The position numbers and the translations under genes were made by a program. A stretch of DNA of 64,000 nt. It comes from Endomychus coccineus. Lineage: Eukaryota; Arthropoda; Insecta; Coleoptera; Endomychidae. Below the pieces are notes generated by a model. That model was not told where the DNA came from, ran no database searches, and saw only the letters and a program-made list of their open reading frames with translations. Shown one piece after another: positions 33,341-46,019 of the stretch. The stretch is from positions 247,705,736 to 247,769,735 of the forward strand of contig OY294067.1 of the NCBI GenBank assembly GCA_958510875.1, given 5' to 3'. The stretch's first letter is position 1; each line of letters starts with the position of its first letter.

Positions 33341-34343
33341 TTAGTCGAGTCAAATGGGTATTAAAACAGGCCGACTTACGAAAATCGAACGATATGGACC
33401 GATTTTGATGAAACAAAGTGCATTCGATTCGGGATGACGTCTAGAAAAAAGCTTACCGGTTAGTTTTTTGTGCAAATTTGTTATTATGTTTTTAACCGAA
33501 AAACACTTTCATTAATTTGCAGCGTGAATGCTTCATTAAAGCAATATTTTATTTATTGAACAATATGTATTTGAATTATTAAAAAAATGTTTCTGATAAT
33601 ATTCACTGAACCACAGAACAAAATAATTTTCACATAAAACGACTGAGAAATTTTACTAATCTGAACAACAGCAGCATCCAACAGTAAGTGACACGTGGTG
33701 ATCATTTATTATGTATTTACATTACAATAGCAGCGTGGTCCACGTATACATTGCCGCGTCTTTATTTTGGGGGGATGGGAGGGAGGCCGATTTAGATAAA
33801 CAGCTGCTCTATGAAGCGGTGGATGCCATACAGATCTTATTATATGATAGATGCTGTGTTATAGTATAGTGTAGACTCCATAGTTTAAGAAAATTACCTA
33901 CCTGCTACTCCCACCCGGTTTTTATTACGTATATGTGCATAGTATATGTAAAAGATGCTGTGTGGAATGTAAAAAGCCTGAGTAAAGAAGATAGAAAAAA
34001 ATTTTAGATGAGCGGAAATTTATTTCAAATTAAAAAATTAAAAAATTAGAATTCGATTTTGTTTTTGATTTAAATTAGTAACGACCCCCGTTTAACAAAT
34101 TTTCAAACATTTAACAAAAAAAAACAACCTCCACAACCCCTAACTGAGGATTTCTGGTTAGTTTTGATGAAATTTTGGAAATTGGTCAATTTTTCGGTTA
34201 AAAAAATAATAACAAATTCGCACAAAAAACTAACTGGTAAGCTTTTTTCTAGACATCATCCCGAATCGAATGCACTTTGTTTCATCAAAATTGGTCCATA
34301 TCGTTCGATTTTCGTAATGAAATACCTATTTGACTCGACTAAT
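33341..34343. mobile_element. 1.0-kb foldback element with about 150-base inverted arms
   Basis: 33341-33500 (TTAGTCGAGTCAAATGGGTA, ATCGAACGATATGGACCGAT, GAATCGAATG-type blocks, AGCTTACCGGTTAGTTTTTT) is the reverse complement of 34185-34343. TA flanks both ends. The interior of about 690 bases is AT-rich with a GC-richer patch near 33760-33830 and no transposase. Confidence 0.65.
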
Positions 34344-35704
34344 ATATAGTCCAAGCAATAGACGACGGCCTTATGTTAAATTTGCAGAAATTAATATCTG
34401 GAAAAAAGAAATATGAGAGTATAGGAAATTAAATTCATAGGTGAGTTTTTGTTTCATGAAACTGGATCCGAAATGGTGAACTTAACCTAAAAAATTGGCA
34501 AAGTTGCTAAAATCGGTTTTTCTTAAATAAGTGAAAAACGATAGCTCAGATCAAAAAAAGTTGGATGAGAAAGTTTCAGGTATCGGATAGGTCTATCGAT
34601 TTATTCATATGATAATTATCGATTTCTTCCATACTTTTCGAGTTATATTGGAAAAACCGTTAAAAATCGGGGTATCGAGAAGTCGTCAACTGTTACGTTT
34701 TTATACTCGTTATTTGCTGTACGTATAGCTCATAGCACGCTTGAGACGTGATTCCTTTTTAAATTCAAAATACCAATAATTTTTCGAAACATATCGAATT
34801 TCCGGGAAAAATACGCTCTCATAAATTGGCTGGATCTTCTTAGCAGATTGTCCTACAGTAACCATTCTGAACTTATTTCCTTGTTGAAGAGCTGTGCTAT
34901 GATAATATCAAAGAAATATAACGATTTCTTAAATTTTAAGGGTGAAAAAATGCCTTTGAAAAAATTGTTTTTTTCAGATAAGTTTTACAATTTTTATCTT
35001 AGGGAAATGTCTTTGATGGAATTCGATTCCTGAAATTTTTTCATGAGTCACCTAGAAAAATGTTTCACCTACGAGCTTCTGGACCAGAGATAATTTTTTT
35101 ATTTCAAAAAAATCTTCAAGACGCAATAAACATTTTTCAGAAGTAGACGTTATGGATGTCAATGTTAAATACCTACATTTTTTATAAAAAAATACTAGGA
35201 TATGTTTTATCGATTTATAGTATTAGAAATTGAGTAACAAAGTGGAGCGGCTACCGGAGCGTGCGACAGAGTGGGGAAAACTGATTTTCGTGCTTGTGCT
35301 TGCGAAATCTTCAATATCTCGGCTGTATTTTGAAAACGGTTGAAGTAAACATGCAACATGTATATATAGTTGGAATCGCAAGAAGCTGTCAATTTCAAAA
35401 ATTGAGTAATATACAAGGTGTTCCATTAAAAAAACATATGTTTGGTTTGCAGAGACTTATTGAAACACTCTGCATTAAGGATGACATTAACACAAAAAAC
35501 TTTGAGTCTGCATCTACAATGTTTATATTCAACTTTTTCGTTCAAGTAAAATAATACAAAGGATAGGGGGGGGGGGCAATTTATAACAAATAACCCGGTA
35601 CAACTGGTGAGTGGACGAATTTTTCCGTATACTAAAGACCTATACAACATATCAGGAATCCACAGCTACCGAACCTTTTGTAGGTTCTCCAGGTCTCGAT
35701 TCAC
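34344..35704. other. No gene recognised
   Basis: AT-rich sequence with T-rich tracts. A G11 run lies at about 35567. ACAAGGTGTTCCATT at 35415 resembles ends of insect DNA transposons but has no partner nearby. Confidence 0.35.
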
Positions 35705-36015
35705 TGGACTATATTCCGATCGATTAGTGTCAAACTTGTGTTTCGCAAGGGCAGATCTACTGGTATATCACGAAGCCTTGTACAGCACTCATGTTCTTTT
35801 ATACGAGTAGCTACTGTACGACCTGTTTCACCAATGTAAACCGCAAAAACAGGGAATGCTATAAACACCTTCTAAGTGAAGAGGGGGAAAGGGGATCTTT
35901 GATAGGTTTGTTAAACTGAGATAGTTTTGGAAGTGTGGAAAACCGAGTAGAAATATTATGTTTTTTAAGGTTGAATAAACTTCTGGACATAAACTAAGAA
36001 GGAGGGGATACACGT
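35705..36015 (-). pseudogene. PLE GIY-YIG fragment (family B)
   Basis: The minus strand is collinear with 21340-21625: IIFLLGFPHFQNYLSLTNLS, KIPFPPLHLEGVYSIPCFCG, then after a small deletion and frameshift the RSALA..KHKFDTN equivalent. GVYSIPC is the GIY half. The YIG half is lost in a deletion near 35840, so the catalytic site is broken. Confidence 0.7.
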
Positions 36016-36580
36016 TTTTTTTTTAAGAGACAATTACTAACTTTCGAGGTAACGCTTTATGATGAATTGTAGCGTTATGAAAATTGGTATTATCTTGTTT
36101 TATAAATACTGGCAACCAAAACGTCAACGATTCAAGAAGCTCACGTGAAAATCGATAGCTTATAGAAGCAATTAAGAGAGATGTGGTTGTATTCGAAGGG
36201 TGGGTGTGAATATGTGCCACAATGGGATGAAGTAGGAAATTGGGGAACGTGGCTTATGAAGAGATACGCTACTACACTCAAGCAAGACTATTTGACTAGG
36301 TAACATAATGACGTCGTATATACAAATTTAGCTGCTTAGCTTATCTTAACCTCAAAGTACGGTGTAATAGCTTCAAAGTAGGGGTTATCGCTACACTTGG
36401 GTTGGGATACCATCGCCATTTAATAGTTGTACGATCAGAAATAACAGGCTCATGTCTAATATGTAGTAGCGTGTGTTGAGTTTCAATATGCTTACAATAG
36501 AAATAAATTTATCACATCTTAAACTTAAGATCTAACTTGGTTTTCGTAGTTTCTGGAAACGACAAAGCTCTCTCTTTGCT
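36016..36580. other. No gene recognised
   Basis: A 65-codon minus frame (36023-36220) runs on from the PLE fragment and may be its decayed upstream part, but I see no RT motif. Confidence 0.35.
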
Positions 36581-36584
36581 GTGA

Positions 36585-36845
36585 CTGCAGTTCCTCAAAA
36601 CTTCTGTCTTCTGTCTTTGTCTAATATCGAATAACAAGCTGGAAATATTCACCACCAGCTTAATTCCCTATCCAATCTTGTCAAATATACAGAATTTGAT
36701 AATGAATGGTAATTCAGTCAGTAAGGACAAAAAAGTGCAAAACCTCGGACTTCAGACTTTGTCTAACATCAAATAAGAAGCTGAAAATATTCGCCAGCAG
36801 CTTAATTCTCTATCGAATCTTGTCAATTATACATAATTTAACGGC
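36585..36845 (+). repeat. Direct tandem duplication, period about 142 bases
   Basis: TCTTTGTCTAATATCGAATA and CTTTGTCTAACATCAAATA start the two copies, which share ACAAGCTGGAAATATTC.CC and CAGCTTAATTC.CTATC. The copies differ at many sites, so the duplication is old. No coding frame is kept. Confidence 0.6.
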
Positions 36846-38640
36846 ACTTGATTCTCAATTGATAGTATTGCATGGTCTATATGATCCGAAGGTGAGCTTA
36901 AGTTTCAAGCAAAAATCGAGCAACGAATCAGCAACAATTTAATTAAAAATTAGCAGGAAAAATGGATAAATTTTCACTTTCAAAATGGAAAAAGTGTTAT
37001 GGAAGTTTGGAGGTCAAAAAACAGATATGATGTTTAGAATTAATAATAATAATGCTTGGAAAAATTAGCAACAAATCGACAATTGCGTAGTTTAAAATGA
37101 ATATGAGGATATCAAGAAAGAAATAGAACAGGAACAGGTAGATTATGAAAATGAGATTACGGAAGAGATGCTCAGGAAAGGTAGGTTATCAAAATAAAAA
37201 ATCGATTTATCATTGGAAAATACGCAAAGCAACAAGAAAATCTGTGAATTTCATAAGTGTGAGAATTAAACGTGCTAGGTAACTGTGGAGAATATTGATA
37301 CCCAGTACGTCGAGTATCTGGGATATTGAGATATTTTGAATCAAACAATATTCTCTTTCAATATTTGACATAGGTATTCGGTGCCATAACAGGAACGAAG
37401 CTGTAGCGAATGAATTTCATCATAAAACCACAAAAATTTGCGAATTCTCGAAATTTCGGTAGGTCAAGTGGTCACTGTGGATTTAAAATTATACAGCATA
37501 ATAAATACAAACCATTTGGTAAATAAAATTTATGATTGAAAGTCTAACAGTTTCACCACTTGATTTGATATGAATATTATTTCCGTTTAATAATTTGAGT
37601 ATAGATTCGATTGTAGTTGAGAACGTTCAGTCTCATATCCCATTAGACATATTCCAGTTGATAGAATGGATGTAGGCATGAGTACCTAATGATGAAACCC
37701 CAGAAATTCCGGTGTAAGTCTCATTACACTAATGTTCTTCATTAGGGACTGTTGAAAAAAATATTTGAGCCTTCACCTGCAAAGGCATTTGTAGGATACG
37801 TTTGAATTGGAATGTTTCCATTACTTATAATTTCTCATTCTGATTGGTTCACTCAGTTGTAAATCACCTGAGGGAGCTATAATAGCAATACGCTCCAATT
37901 ATGGAAAGTATTCATCCCATCTGGGTTACCTATAGCAATTTCTTAGTTATTCACTACATATTGAAATAAATTCACTATCACTTTTTACTTTACTTTAGTT
38001 TATACTAGGCACCTTCTCGAAGCCTCTTGTTGATGACGTCTCACTGACTTTTGCACTACGCGTACAGTCCTTGTACTATAGAGGCTATTGACCAACCCCA
38101 CAAAAAACATTTTGCAGACGTCTTCACTGCTCGGCTACAATCGCTGACTTGTATTCACTTAGTCACTACTGAATTCGATATATCTGTAACTATTAATGCG
38201 CTAGGGGCGTTAGGATTATGTGTTTCAAAAAACATGCCACCTTCATGTCAAGTAGTGACTTTTACTTGTAGCATAAAATTTCGATATTATGATAATATAA
38301 CAAACTTTTGATATAACAGTAATCAGATGTACTATATATGTACCAAAAATATATTTCAGTGTAAATACAATCATATCTACATACAAATTCTTCATTGTTT
38401 GGACCAGTAGGGTTGGTTGCATGATCATCAATGTAATTGATAAATTGTAATATAATCAGTACTTTAAGTTATAACTAAACTTAAACTGTAACGAACAACT
38501 ATACTATTTCTCATATATCGATGGGATCATTTTTCTTCGATAAATCCAAATCCAGATCCAGAACCGGATGTATATAATACATTAATATAATTGTTTCTAT
38601 CGAAAGATCATGCACAATAGTTCAAAAAAAGTGAAATTTT
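36846..38640. other. No recognisable feature
   Basis: AT-rich intronic-looking sequence. Nothing recognised. Confidence 0.4.
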
Positions 38641-38650
38641 TCATAAGACC

Positions 38651-38846
38651 CATTGACATATGCATATGGACTGCGCGTGGCGAGAGAGGGAAAACGAAAA
38701 GGCCGGCTCGGGACGTAAACATACTAGCTACAGTACGCAGCGGCCAATAGAAACGCGATAGAGCCGGCCTCTTCGTTTTCCCCCTCTCTCGCCTGAACTA
38801 GCCGCGCTTATCATTGCCACGCGCAGTCCATATGTATATGTCGATG
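38651..38846. mobile_element. GC-rich hAT-like MITE (196 bases) with 8-base target duplication
   Basis: The ends mirror each other: CATTGACATATGCATATGGA and CATCGACATATACATATGGA, continuing CTGCGCGTGGC. Inner arms GAGAGAGGGAAAACGAA and GGCCGGCTC pair with their complements. ATAAGACC is present directly on both sides (38643-38650 and 38847-38854). CA...TG ends with an 8-base duplication point to hAT. The inner spacer contains an extra segment in the right arm (GAACTAGCCGCGCTTATCAT). Confidence 0.85.
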
Positions 38847-38854
38847 ATAAGACC

Positions 38855-39170
38855 GTAGTTAAATATAGTAGCACGGTTTCTGTAGATCGACCAGTGACAA
38901 CATAATCCAACAGTTTTGAGCAGAATTTTCGCTCTCATATATACCGTAGACAGATTGTCAAGACAAACCCAGATGTTCCAACCCCAGCTATCTATGATTA
39001 GATATTTGAAATATACAATCACGAATAGTTCTTTTTGAATCGTGTTTCTTGGACCCCCAGGAGTATTCATTACACTTAACCCGTTTGCGGGCGGCAAAAA
39101 TGATGAATTAGGGCCGGGCTTAAGCCCCCAAATTGCCCGAAATTATCTTTCGAGAAAAAATAATTTAAAA
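38855..39170. other. No recognisable feature
   Basis: Nothing recognised in about 300 bases between the MITE and the inverted array. Confidence 0.4.
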
Positions 39171-39179
39171 AATGACAAT

Positions 39180-39895
39180 ATTGCCTTGGAAATCTGTGTG
39201 GTTTTCGAGGTCGCTGATTTGAGCTAATTAGGTAAATTCAAAATGGGGAACAGGAAGCTTAGTCATTTTCTCATGAAAATCCTGCTTTGTTCTTAGTTTT
39301 TTTGCTGTAAATTAGTACTTGGTAGTTTTCGAGGTCGCTGGTTACAAATCTCAGGTCTAATTTGGTACATTCAAAATGGCGGACCGGAAGTAGAGTCATT
39401 TTCTCATAAAAATCCATGCTTTTTTTTTATTTTTGCTGACGTTGAAAAATTTGTTTTCACTTCCTACAAGTAGGGTTGTAACAAAATCGAAGAAAAATAA
39501 TAGCCTACTCTATCCAATAACTCCCGTGTTTTCCAAATCCGAAACAATTTTGCTTCATATTTCTTATAATTTTGTTAATCAGTCTAATCAGTGAGCTTAA
39601 AAACCGCCAAGTACCCATTTTTAACCAAAAAACTTAAAAAGAAGCAGGATTTTTATGAGAAAAGGACTGTACTTCCGGTCCATCATTTTGGATTTACCTG
39701 ATTAGACCTCATATTCGTAATCAGCGACCTCGAAAACCCCCGAGTATATATTTTCAGCGCAAAATGTGCATTTTAGATTTTTCTATGGAAAATAGGTCGA
39801 CTTCCGGTTCGGCATATTGAATTTCCTAAATCAGACCTCAAATTTGTGATCAGCGACCTCGTAAGCCCCTGAGTACAGATTTTCAAGGCAAAATT
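39180..39895. repeat. Palindromic array: two direct units facing two inverted units
   Basis: The unit TTTCGAGGTCGCTGATT... ...TTCAAAATGG...GGAAG...TTTTCTCATGAAAATCC occurs at about 39205-39290 and 39328-39420 in plus orientation, and as reverse complement at about 39645-39755 and 39785-39880 (TCAGCGACCTCGAAAACCCC, GTACTTCCGGTCCATCATTT). The spacer of about 210 bases has no coding. It may be the ends of a foldback transposon whose terminal repeats are themselves tandem. Confidence 0.6.
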
Positions 39896-39899
39896 TAGT

Positions 39900-41845
39900 T
39901 ATTCTGTGTGCCGGATTGGTATTTGTAATTATTATAAAAACGTCCATAGCATTATTTATTGGTTATGTTAGGAGCAATACTGTTGAAATGTCGTTTCTCT
40001 GAAAAATATTCCATAATTTATGGCAACCTGGAATATAAAATCGAATTATAGAATATTTAAATTTTTAAATATAGATCTATACCATTCCATTGCATCATTT
40101 GTTCAGAAGGCGACAACGCCGAGCACCTTTTATGAATGGGGACTTCGTTCTGTACTACGCAATTTGACAGCTTCCGTATTTCTCGTAGTTATTTCAAAGC
40201 GGTGTTGCGTTACAAATGGTACCAAGTTTTCAATCATAGTGTTACAGCGTTGCCAATAAGGAGTAATTATGACTCGACGACAAAGAGGTCCGTTGGTTTT
40301 CTTTGTCATACTTCATGTAATCATTGCGACAAGGCAAATGGAGTTTTATGAATGAGATGTTCCGTCTCCTTAGGATAATTGGTCTATGGTCTACTCAACC
40401 CGATCGAATATCTACAAAATCAAAAGACTCAAGGAGCTAGGTAATTCAGAATAAATAGTAACCAGTCCCGAACAACGTTCCTGTGTGGGAATTACCTCGA
40501 AACAATTTGGAATAGTAACCTGTATGATATCAATTCAAAAACAAATATATAGCTTATTTTATCAATCAATTAATCGCTATTTGTTCATTCTTTTTAAACA
40601 AATTCGGAACCCTGCTCCAAAAATATGGGGTCTTCGAATATATATCTTCAAAACATTCTATTACAAATACGAACCAGAAAGGCGATATTGTCAATGAGTA
40701 TTCTGTTAGGAATTACTACATTAACATGAGATCAGTCTGTACGTATTATCATGGAATGCGGAAACAATTTAGATCATTTTATAACACTGAACAGAAAACG
40801 GGAAGTCTGTTGACCTGATATACATATCTATATGGAAATGTGAATTTATTCAATCTTTTTCCGTGAGATATAATACAAATTTAAACGAATATATTTGAAC
40901 CAGAAAAGTATTGGGAAACTTTCCAGATTGGAGCCAAGTGAGAGCTCTAGAAAACGGTTATTCCACTTTGTATTTTTATCCATCACGCGGATTGCCTATA
41001 TTTTATATTCTCCGCACGTAGTTTTTGTCCCCTGTTTTATATATACATGAGTTACATCATATTAATTTAGATCAGGAACCTTGATTGTAACAGTCAGATA
41101 TAAATTGCAACAGTCATAATGCCACATCCAAAACGTCGAAATTAAATTAAATTTATGATTGCATCTCATAGCGACTAGGTTATGTACAATATCATATGAT
41201 AACATGACTGGTAAAAGTTGACTACATTGGATCATTTAGGAACATCAAGAAGAGCCCATCATCTGAAATATTCTGGAAGAAGGCTATCCATAAATAGTAG
41301 ACTATAAGAGAAATCTACAAAAATCTGCTCCGGAATTTTTTTGCCAGAAATGCTCACGCACTTGATATAATTTTCTTCCAATTTTTTTTTTCTCTGATAT
41401 CAACTGGTGTCTCTGAAAACGCTTTTTTTGAGAGTGAGATAACAAATCTCTCGAAAAAATTTAAAATTAGCCAATTTGATAATTTATTCATAATTTTTCA
41501 ATCATTTACATGTTATGTATATGTAGTTATGATCTGTTCACTGTTACATCAATGAGGAACATATTCATTCTGGACATCCGGTGTGACTAATTGGATCTTT
41601 TAACGTGAGTGGTATTTTTTATTCGTCGAAATTTTGGAATATTGAGTTGTAACTTTACTCATTAGGTTACCCCAGATGGGCAAATCTAGTCTATCAATGG
41701 TTTCATGAAAATAATGCCAAAATCTGGTATAGGACGTTCCATTATTGGGAGTTATCATAGTTACAAAACCAGTTCTACATACCCCAGATGAAGCTGAATT
41801 CCAAATCAATCTCTCAATTTGAAATGCCTAACCAATATAGTTGTT
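39900..41845. other. No gene recognised
   Basis: AT-rich. The plus frame near 40350 reads MNEMFRLLRIIGLWSTQPDR, superficially like the start of an insect odorant receptor, but it ends within ten residues and has no membrane segments after it. Confidence 0.35.
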
Positions 41846-41849
41846 CTCT

Positions 41850-43250
41850 AAGTACATTTTTCCATCATCATCGTTCGACAGAAGAGGGCTTAGTCCTCAA
41901 ATGCATGTAGGTCACTTAGCTGGGTCCATTGTGAGCCCCGTGGCCAGAAGTTTATTCGGTTCTAGCAGGTTGGTGGCCCGCCAGTAACTCAGAATATTAA
42001 AGTGCTGGCTTCCATAAGCTCTTCTGGCATCAGTTTTGATTCTCCGAAGTGTCGATGCCTGATGCTAATGCTGAGCATTCCAACAGGATGTAAAAGGCAC
42101 AGGCTCTTTGATGAAGAGCTCGGCCTGCCTCATGCGTGGTGATTCTTGCCAAAGTTCAAACCACTCTTTATTCAGTTAGCCCAGAAGGGTGAAACTTCCC
42201 ACGCAATTTGATAAAGCGACCATTGGCTCCGGCCAGACGACCCTCGCCTATCCAGGGAGTCGGCCATTTCGTTTCCTCCAACTCCACTGTGTCCAGAGAC
42301 CCAGATGAGTTGAACTTCATTTCTTCCGTCTAGTTCAGCCAGTGTATTTGTGCATTCTTTGACAAGTCTTGATGTGACTCTGGGTAATTTGAGAGCTCCT
42401 AGAGCCGACCGGCTGTCTCTGCAAATATATATGCGCCTATTTACATAGTTTCTTCTCAGGTTTTCCATGGCACAAGTCAATATTCCACAGACCTCCACCT
42501 GAAAACCCGTGCAGTAAGCGCTTAGAGTCACTGAGATAGTGATCTTTGACCTTTTTAGGGTCACCCCCACCCCAGAAGCCTGACCTACCTTGGAATCATC
42601 TGTGAACCATATGAGCCCATCTAAGGCAGTAGGGTGAGCATTTCGTTACTTCAATCTCCTCCATCCCGGATCATGCTAACTTGCTTCATATCTAGGATGG
42701 GGCAGTTAGAGATTGCCTCACTTGAAAGCGATGAGTGTCCACGAGAGTGGTGCGTTCTAATCGAGTGGCCTAGGCCCTTCAACCTATACGCCGTTCTCAT
42801 GGCCTCAGTTTTCATGTATAAGTGTAGAGGTGATAATTCGGTGAGAGCCTCAAAGGCTTTCGTTGGAACCGAACTGATACCGCTCAATATGCCTACCATG
42901 CAAGCCGCTGCAGTGGGTCCAAGGGGCGCTGGGACATACCAGTCCTTGTCCCTGACCACCACACTACCGCAGCATACATTACAGCGATATAGATCCAATA
43001 AAGAATCTTTGGCTGTAATCCTCATATGCTTGGTTAAAACTCTTCTGCACTCGACATTCGAGGTGTTCGCACCAGGTCAGTTTAGAGTCTAGGATTACTT
43101 CCAGAAGCTTCACAGACCCTTTTATTTCCAGAACCTTGCCAGAGAAAGTCATCTCTGGCAATGTGCTCAGCTTACGTTTCCTTGTAAACAATACATTTTC
43201 CGTTTTACCGGGATTTCTTCCATACTCTCCTCCAAATTTTGACTACGAGC
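41850..43250 (-). pseudogene. Non-LTR retrotransposon ORF2, RT C-terminus plus RNase H
   Basis: From 43240 the minus strand reads NPGKTENVLFTRKRKLSTLP, EMTFSGKVLEIKGSVKLLEV and ILDSKLTWCEHLECRV (RT thumb). A frameshift leads to VCCGSVVVRDKDWYVPAPLG and the connection region. RNase H then follows: LIWFTDDSKVGQASGVGVTL with the first Asp, FQVEVCGIL with Glu, ICRDSRSALGALK with Asp and GGNEMADSLDRRG with the fourth Asp. The D-E-D-D set is complete. After a frameshift near 42170 a degraded cysteine-rich tail runs to 41850. The RT palm lies outside and is absent. The family resembles 29890-31510 (LOA/I/R1-like with RNase H). Confidence 0.85.
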
Positions 43251-43254
43251 CTTT

Positions 43255-44875
43255 TATATTCAATGAGGATTAGCTTCTTTCCAGTACGTGGAGTTTCATC
43301 GATTAGAAGTATCGAATAAGCTGTTCATGATACATTTCCATGACACAACTATCATTCTGTTTCGAACACACAAACGAACATGATAAAGATCATCCCCAAT
43401 ATGAATACCCTATCGAACTCTAATCTAGAGCCATATTGTTGCGGGAATGCTGTGTCTGTATATTGGAGCTGGTGGTTTTCTATACACAAATGAGCAGATA
43501 TAACTCTCCTTGTAGGCTTCTTGAATTTTTTTTTGATCCTCTCTGAAAAATTGTAATTCAAAATAGGAATGTAAAACATAACATTATTACAACTCGAGAG
43601 TATGAAAGATTATTACAATCATCAAGTAAACTATAACGAATATTAAAATGTCATGATGAGAGCTCATATTAAAACTATTGAACTGAAATATATTCTAGCG
43701 TTCATCTATATTGTGAGAAATTCAAATTTTGGAAGCATCTAGAATATCAAGTCTAATGTTTGTAAGGTTTGTGAGACTTCAGGGGCGAATATGATTATGC
43801 TACGTTATTATATAATTGTTATCTGATTCTATGAATATTCAATATAGGCTTCCCTTCTGTTTGTTTCTTTGCTTATCTCACTTTTGATATTAACCGTTTC
43901 ACCACTGGTATTCTCATTCTCTTCTATAGCACCAAAGAAACATTTCACCATGTTACAGAACATATTCGAGCTAAATAGAGACCATATTCTCTAAAAGTCA
44001 GTTTATCTTTCCAAACCTTGTGTGCAATTCAAAGAACTTCAGAGAGCTATCAAACTGCTTGATGACACGCAAACAGCTGAAAGAGATGCATTTCAACACT
44101 CATGTTTCAACGTAATTGGTAGACAAAAGCAATTTATAACAGATAATACACCTAACACTTCAGAACCATTTAATTACAGCGCACTCAGCAAAATTGCCAC
44201 AAGTTTATTAATGTGTATGATGTGATATGATGAAATGAAACGTATAGGATGCTCCACTCTGGCAGCAGAATCATTATTCAGTTCTTTTTAAAACGCGGCC
44301 AGAAGTTCTTTGTGATAATTTTATTTTGCTCGTTCATTTATTCATCTACAATTATTGTTCCACCTGCTCTATGGGACTAATAAATTGAAAAACACGGTGA
44401 ATAAAATTAAAATCTATCAAAAGAGAAGATCAAATTGTTTCCGCTATTCTCTATGCTATATTATTGTGATATGACTGAATTCATAATGAAATTCTTCTTG
44501 ATTCAAGTCCATATCGGTTCCATCGGATGTAAGTATGATAATGGAGCTTTTGACTGACAAAAGTGTTCCAAACATTGAATTAGATTTAAACATAGGCTTC
44601 CGAGGTTCGAAGGAGTTCAGTAACGAATTTTATTTATCAAATTCCGAAAATATTATGTCTTGTGTCTCTATAAAACTGCATTTTTCTACTACTGGGCTTA
44701 AAAGTGTACCTACTTACCCGCAGGGATTAGTGAATTGGAAGATGTACCTTCCGCATTAGTATTTGAAATTTTTTCTTAACACGCTAATGCTTGAACACGT
44801 TTTTTGGTGCACGCTCTCCTAAATTATCATTTTAGGAATTCAGTTCAGTCTTTAAAGTGCTTTATTTTCGGCCTA
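43255..44875. other. No gene recognised
   Basis: Several open frames (43352-43579 minus; 44022-44225 plus, MQFKELQRAIKLLDDTQTAE...) look coding-like in composition but match no family I know. The rest is AT-rich. Confidence 0.35.
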
Positions 44876-44879
44876 AGTG

Positions 44880-45990
44880 CCTATTTTCGTATGGAGCAGC
44901 ATTGCAACTTTCTATAACTAAGTTTAAAAATTACATAGATGATGGCAAATATGTCGTGGCGGTTTTCTTGGATCTCAAAAGAGCCTTTGAGATCATCGAC
45001 CGAAATATACTATCAACTTAATTATATCAATATGGAATTCGAGGCAAAGCACTCAAATGGTTCGAAAGTTACTTTGCAGGGAAAGAAGCAGAGAGTCAGA
45101 GTTAGAATTTCAACATCACGTGAAATTTGAAATAATCTTGGGGTGCCACAGGGAAGTTTCTTAGGTCCTCTCCTCTTCATATCATATATTCAAAAATCAA
45201 CAAGCTTAAACTGAATGTTCCGAAAACCAAGGCAAAGATTATGTCAACTAAATACAAATATACATAGATAAATGTGAATGATATAGATATTACGATTAAT
45301 AATGAACAAATTGAAATCGTAACAACTGTCAAGTATCTTGGGTTTCAGTTGGATAATGTACTTTCTATGGACGCACACTTCATGTATGTTACTAAGTAAA
45401 TTTCGGAAAAACTATACAACTATATCACAGTATATCGGTCGATCTTACTACTTCATTTTGATTTTTGTGCAACTTTATTATACCAATTCAATTTAACTAA
45501 AATGACACAGCTACAAAAATTACAAAATAGTGGCATGAGGTTCATTTTAAGCTGTAATCGCTATATTCCTATCTCAAGGATGTTGAATATATTACAATGG
45601 CTTCCAGTTACAAAACGACTTTTCTTGCTAACGATGATATTCATTTACGAAATATTACACAATGAAGCACCTTCTTATTTTCTTGAATATGTTAATTTCC
45701 AACATGAGATTCACCGTCATTTTACCTGAAATAGGAACAACATAGATGTACCAAGGGTAAAACTATCAAATACAAGAAATTCTTCGATTTTGAAAGAAAT
45801 GATAGAGTTCAATAATCTTCCTCATTATATTGAATCTTGTAAAATCTTTAGACGCCCACTGTTGACACATATGAAAGAGCTAAGTAAGATTCACTTTTAT
45901 TCTGCTATAATGTTTTCCTTATTCTGTAAGATTAATTACATACTTACTTTATTGCTAATTCAATGTTTAATTCAAAACTGATGTAGTTAT
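44880..45990 (+). pseudogene. Non-LTR retrotransposon ORF2 (Jockey-like), RT palm to C-terminus with deletion
   Basis: Plus strand: KFKNYIDDGKYVVAVFLDLK with RAFEIIDR (palm motif A, catalytic Asp in FLDLK), LYQYGIRGKALKWFESYFAG, then a stop, then NNLGVPQGSFLGPLLF (motif B). A deletion removes the YADD motif. The sequence resumes INKLKLNVPKTKAKIMSTKY, VKYLGFQLDN (thumb), then KMTQLQKLQNSGMRFILSCN, RYIPISRMLNILQWLPVTKR, and the C-terminal part to about 45985. There are at least three stops or frameshifts. Loss of the YADD box makes it inactive. Confidence 0.85.
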
Positions 45991-46019
45991 ATATATTAGT
46001 ATTATTGTACATAAGGTAA

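Noticed and set aside
40346..40440. Frame reading MNEMFRLLRIIGLWSTQPDR, like the start of an insect odorant receptor
   Set aside because: It stops within about ten residues, no membrane segments follow, and no splice donor fits. Resemblance is short enough to be chance.
42634..43092. 152-codon plus-strand open frame
   Set aside because: It is the antisense shadow of a non-LTR ORF2 (RT and RNase H motifs are on the minus strand).
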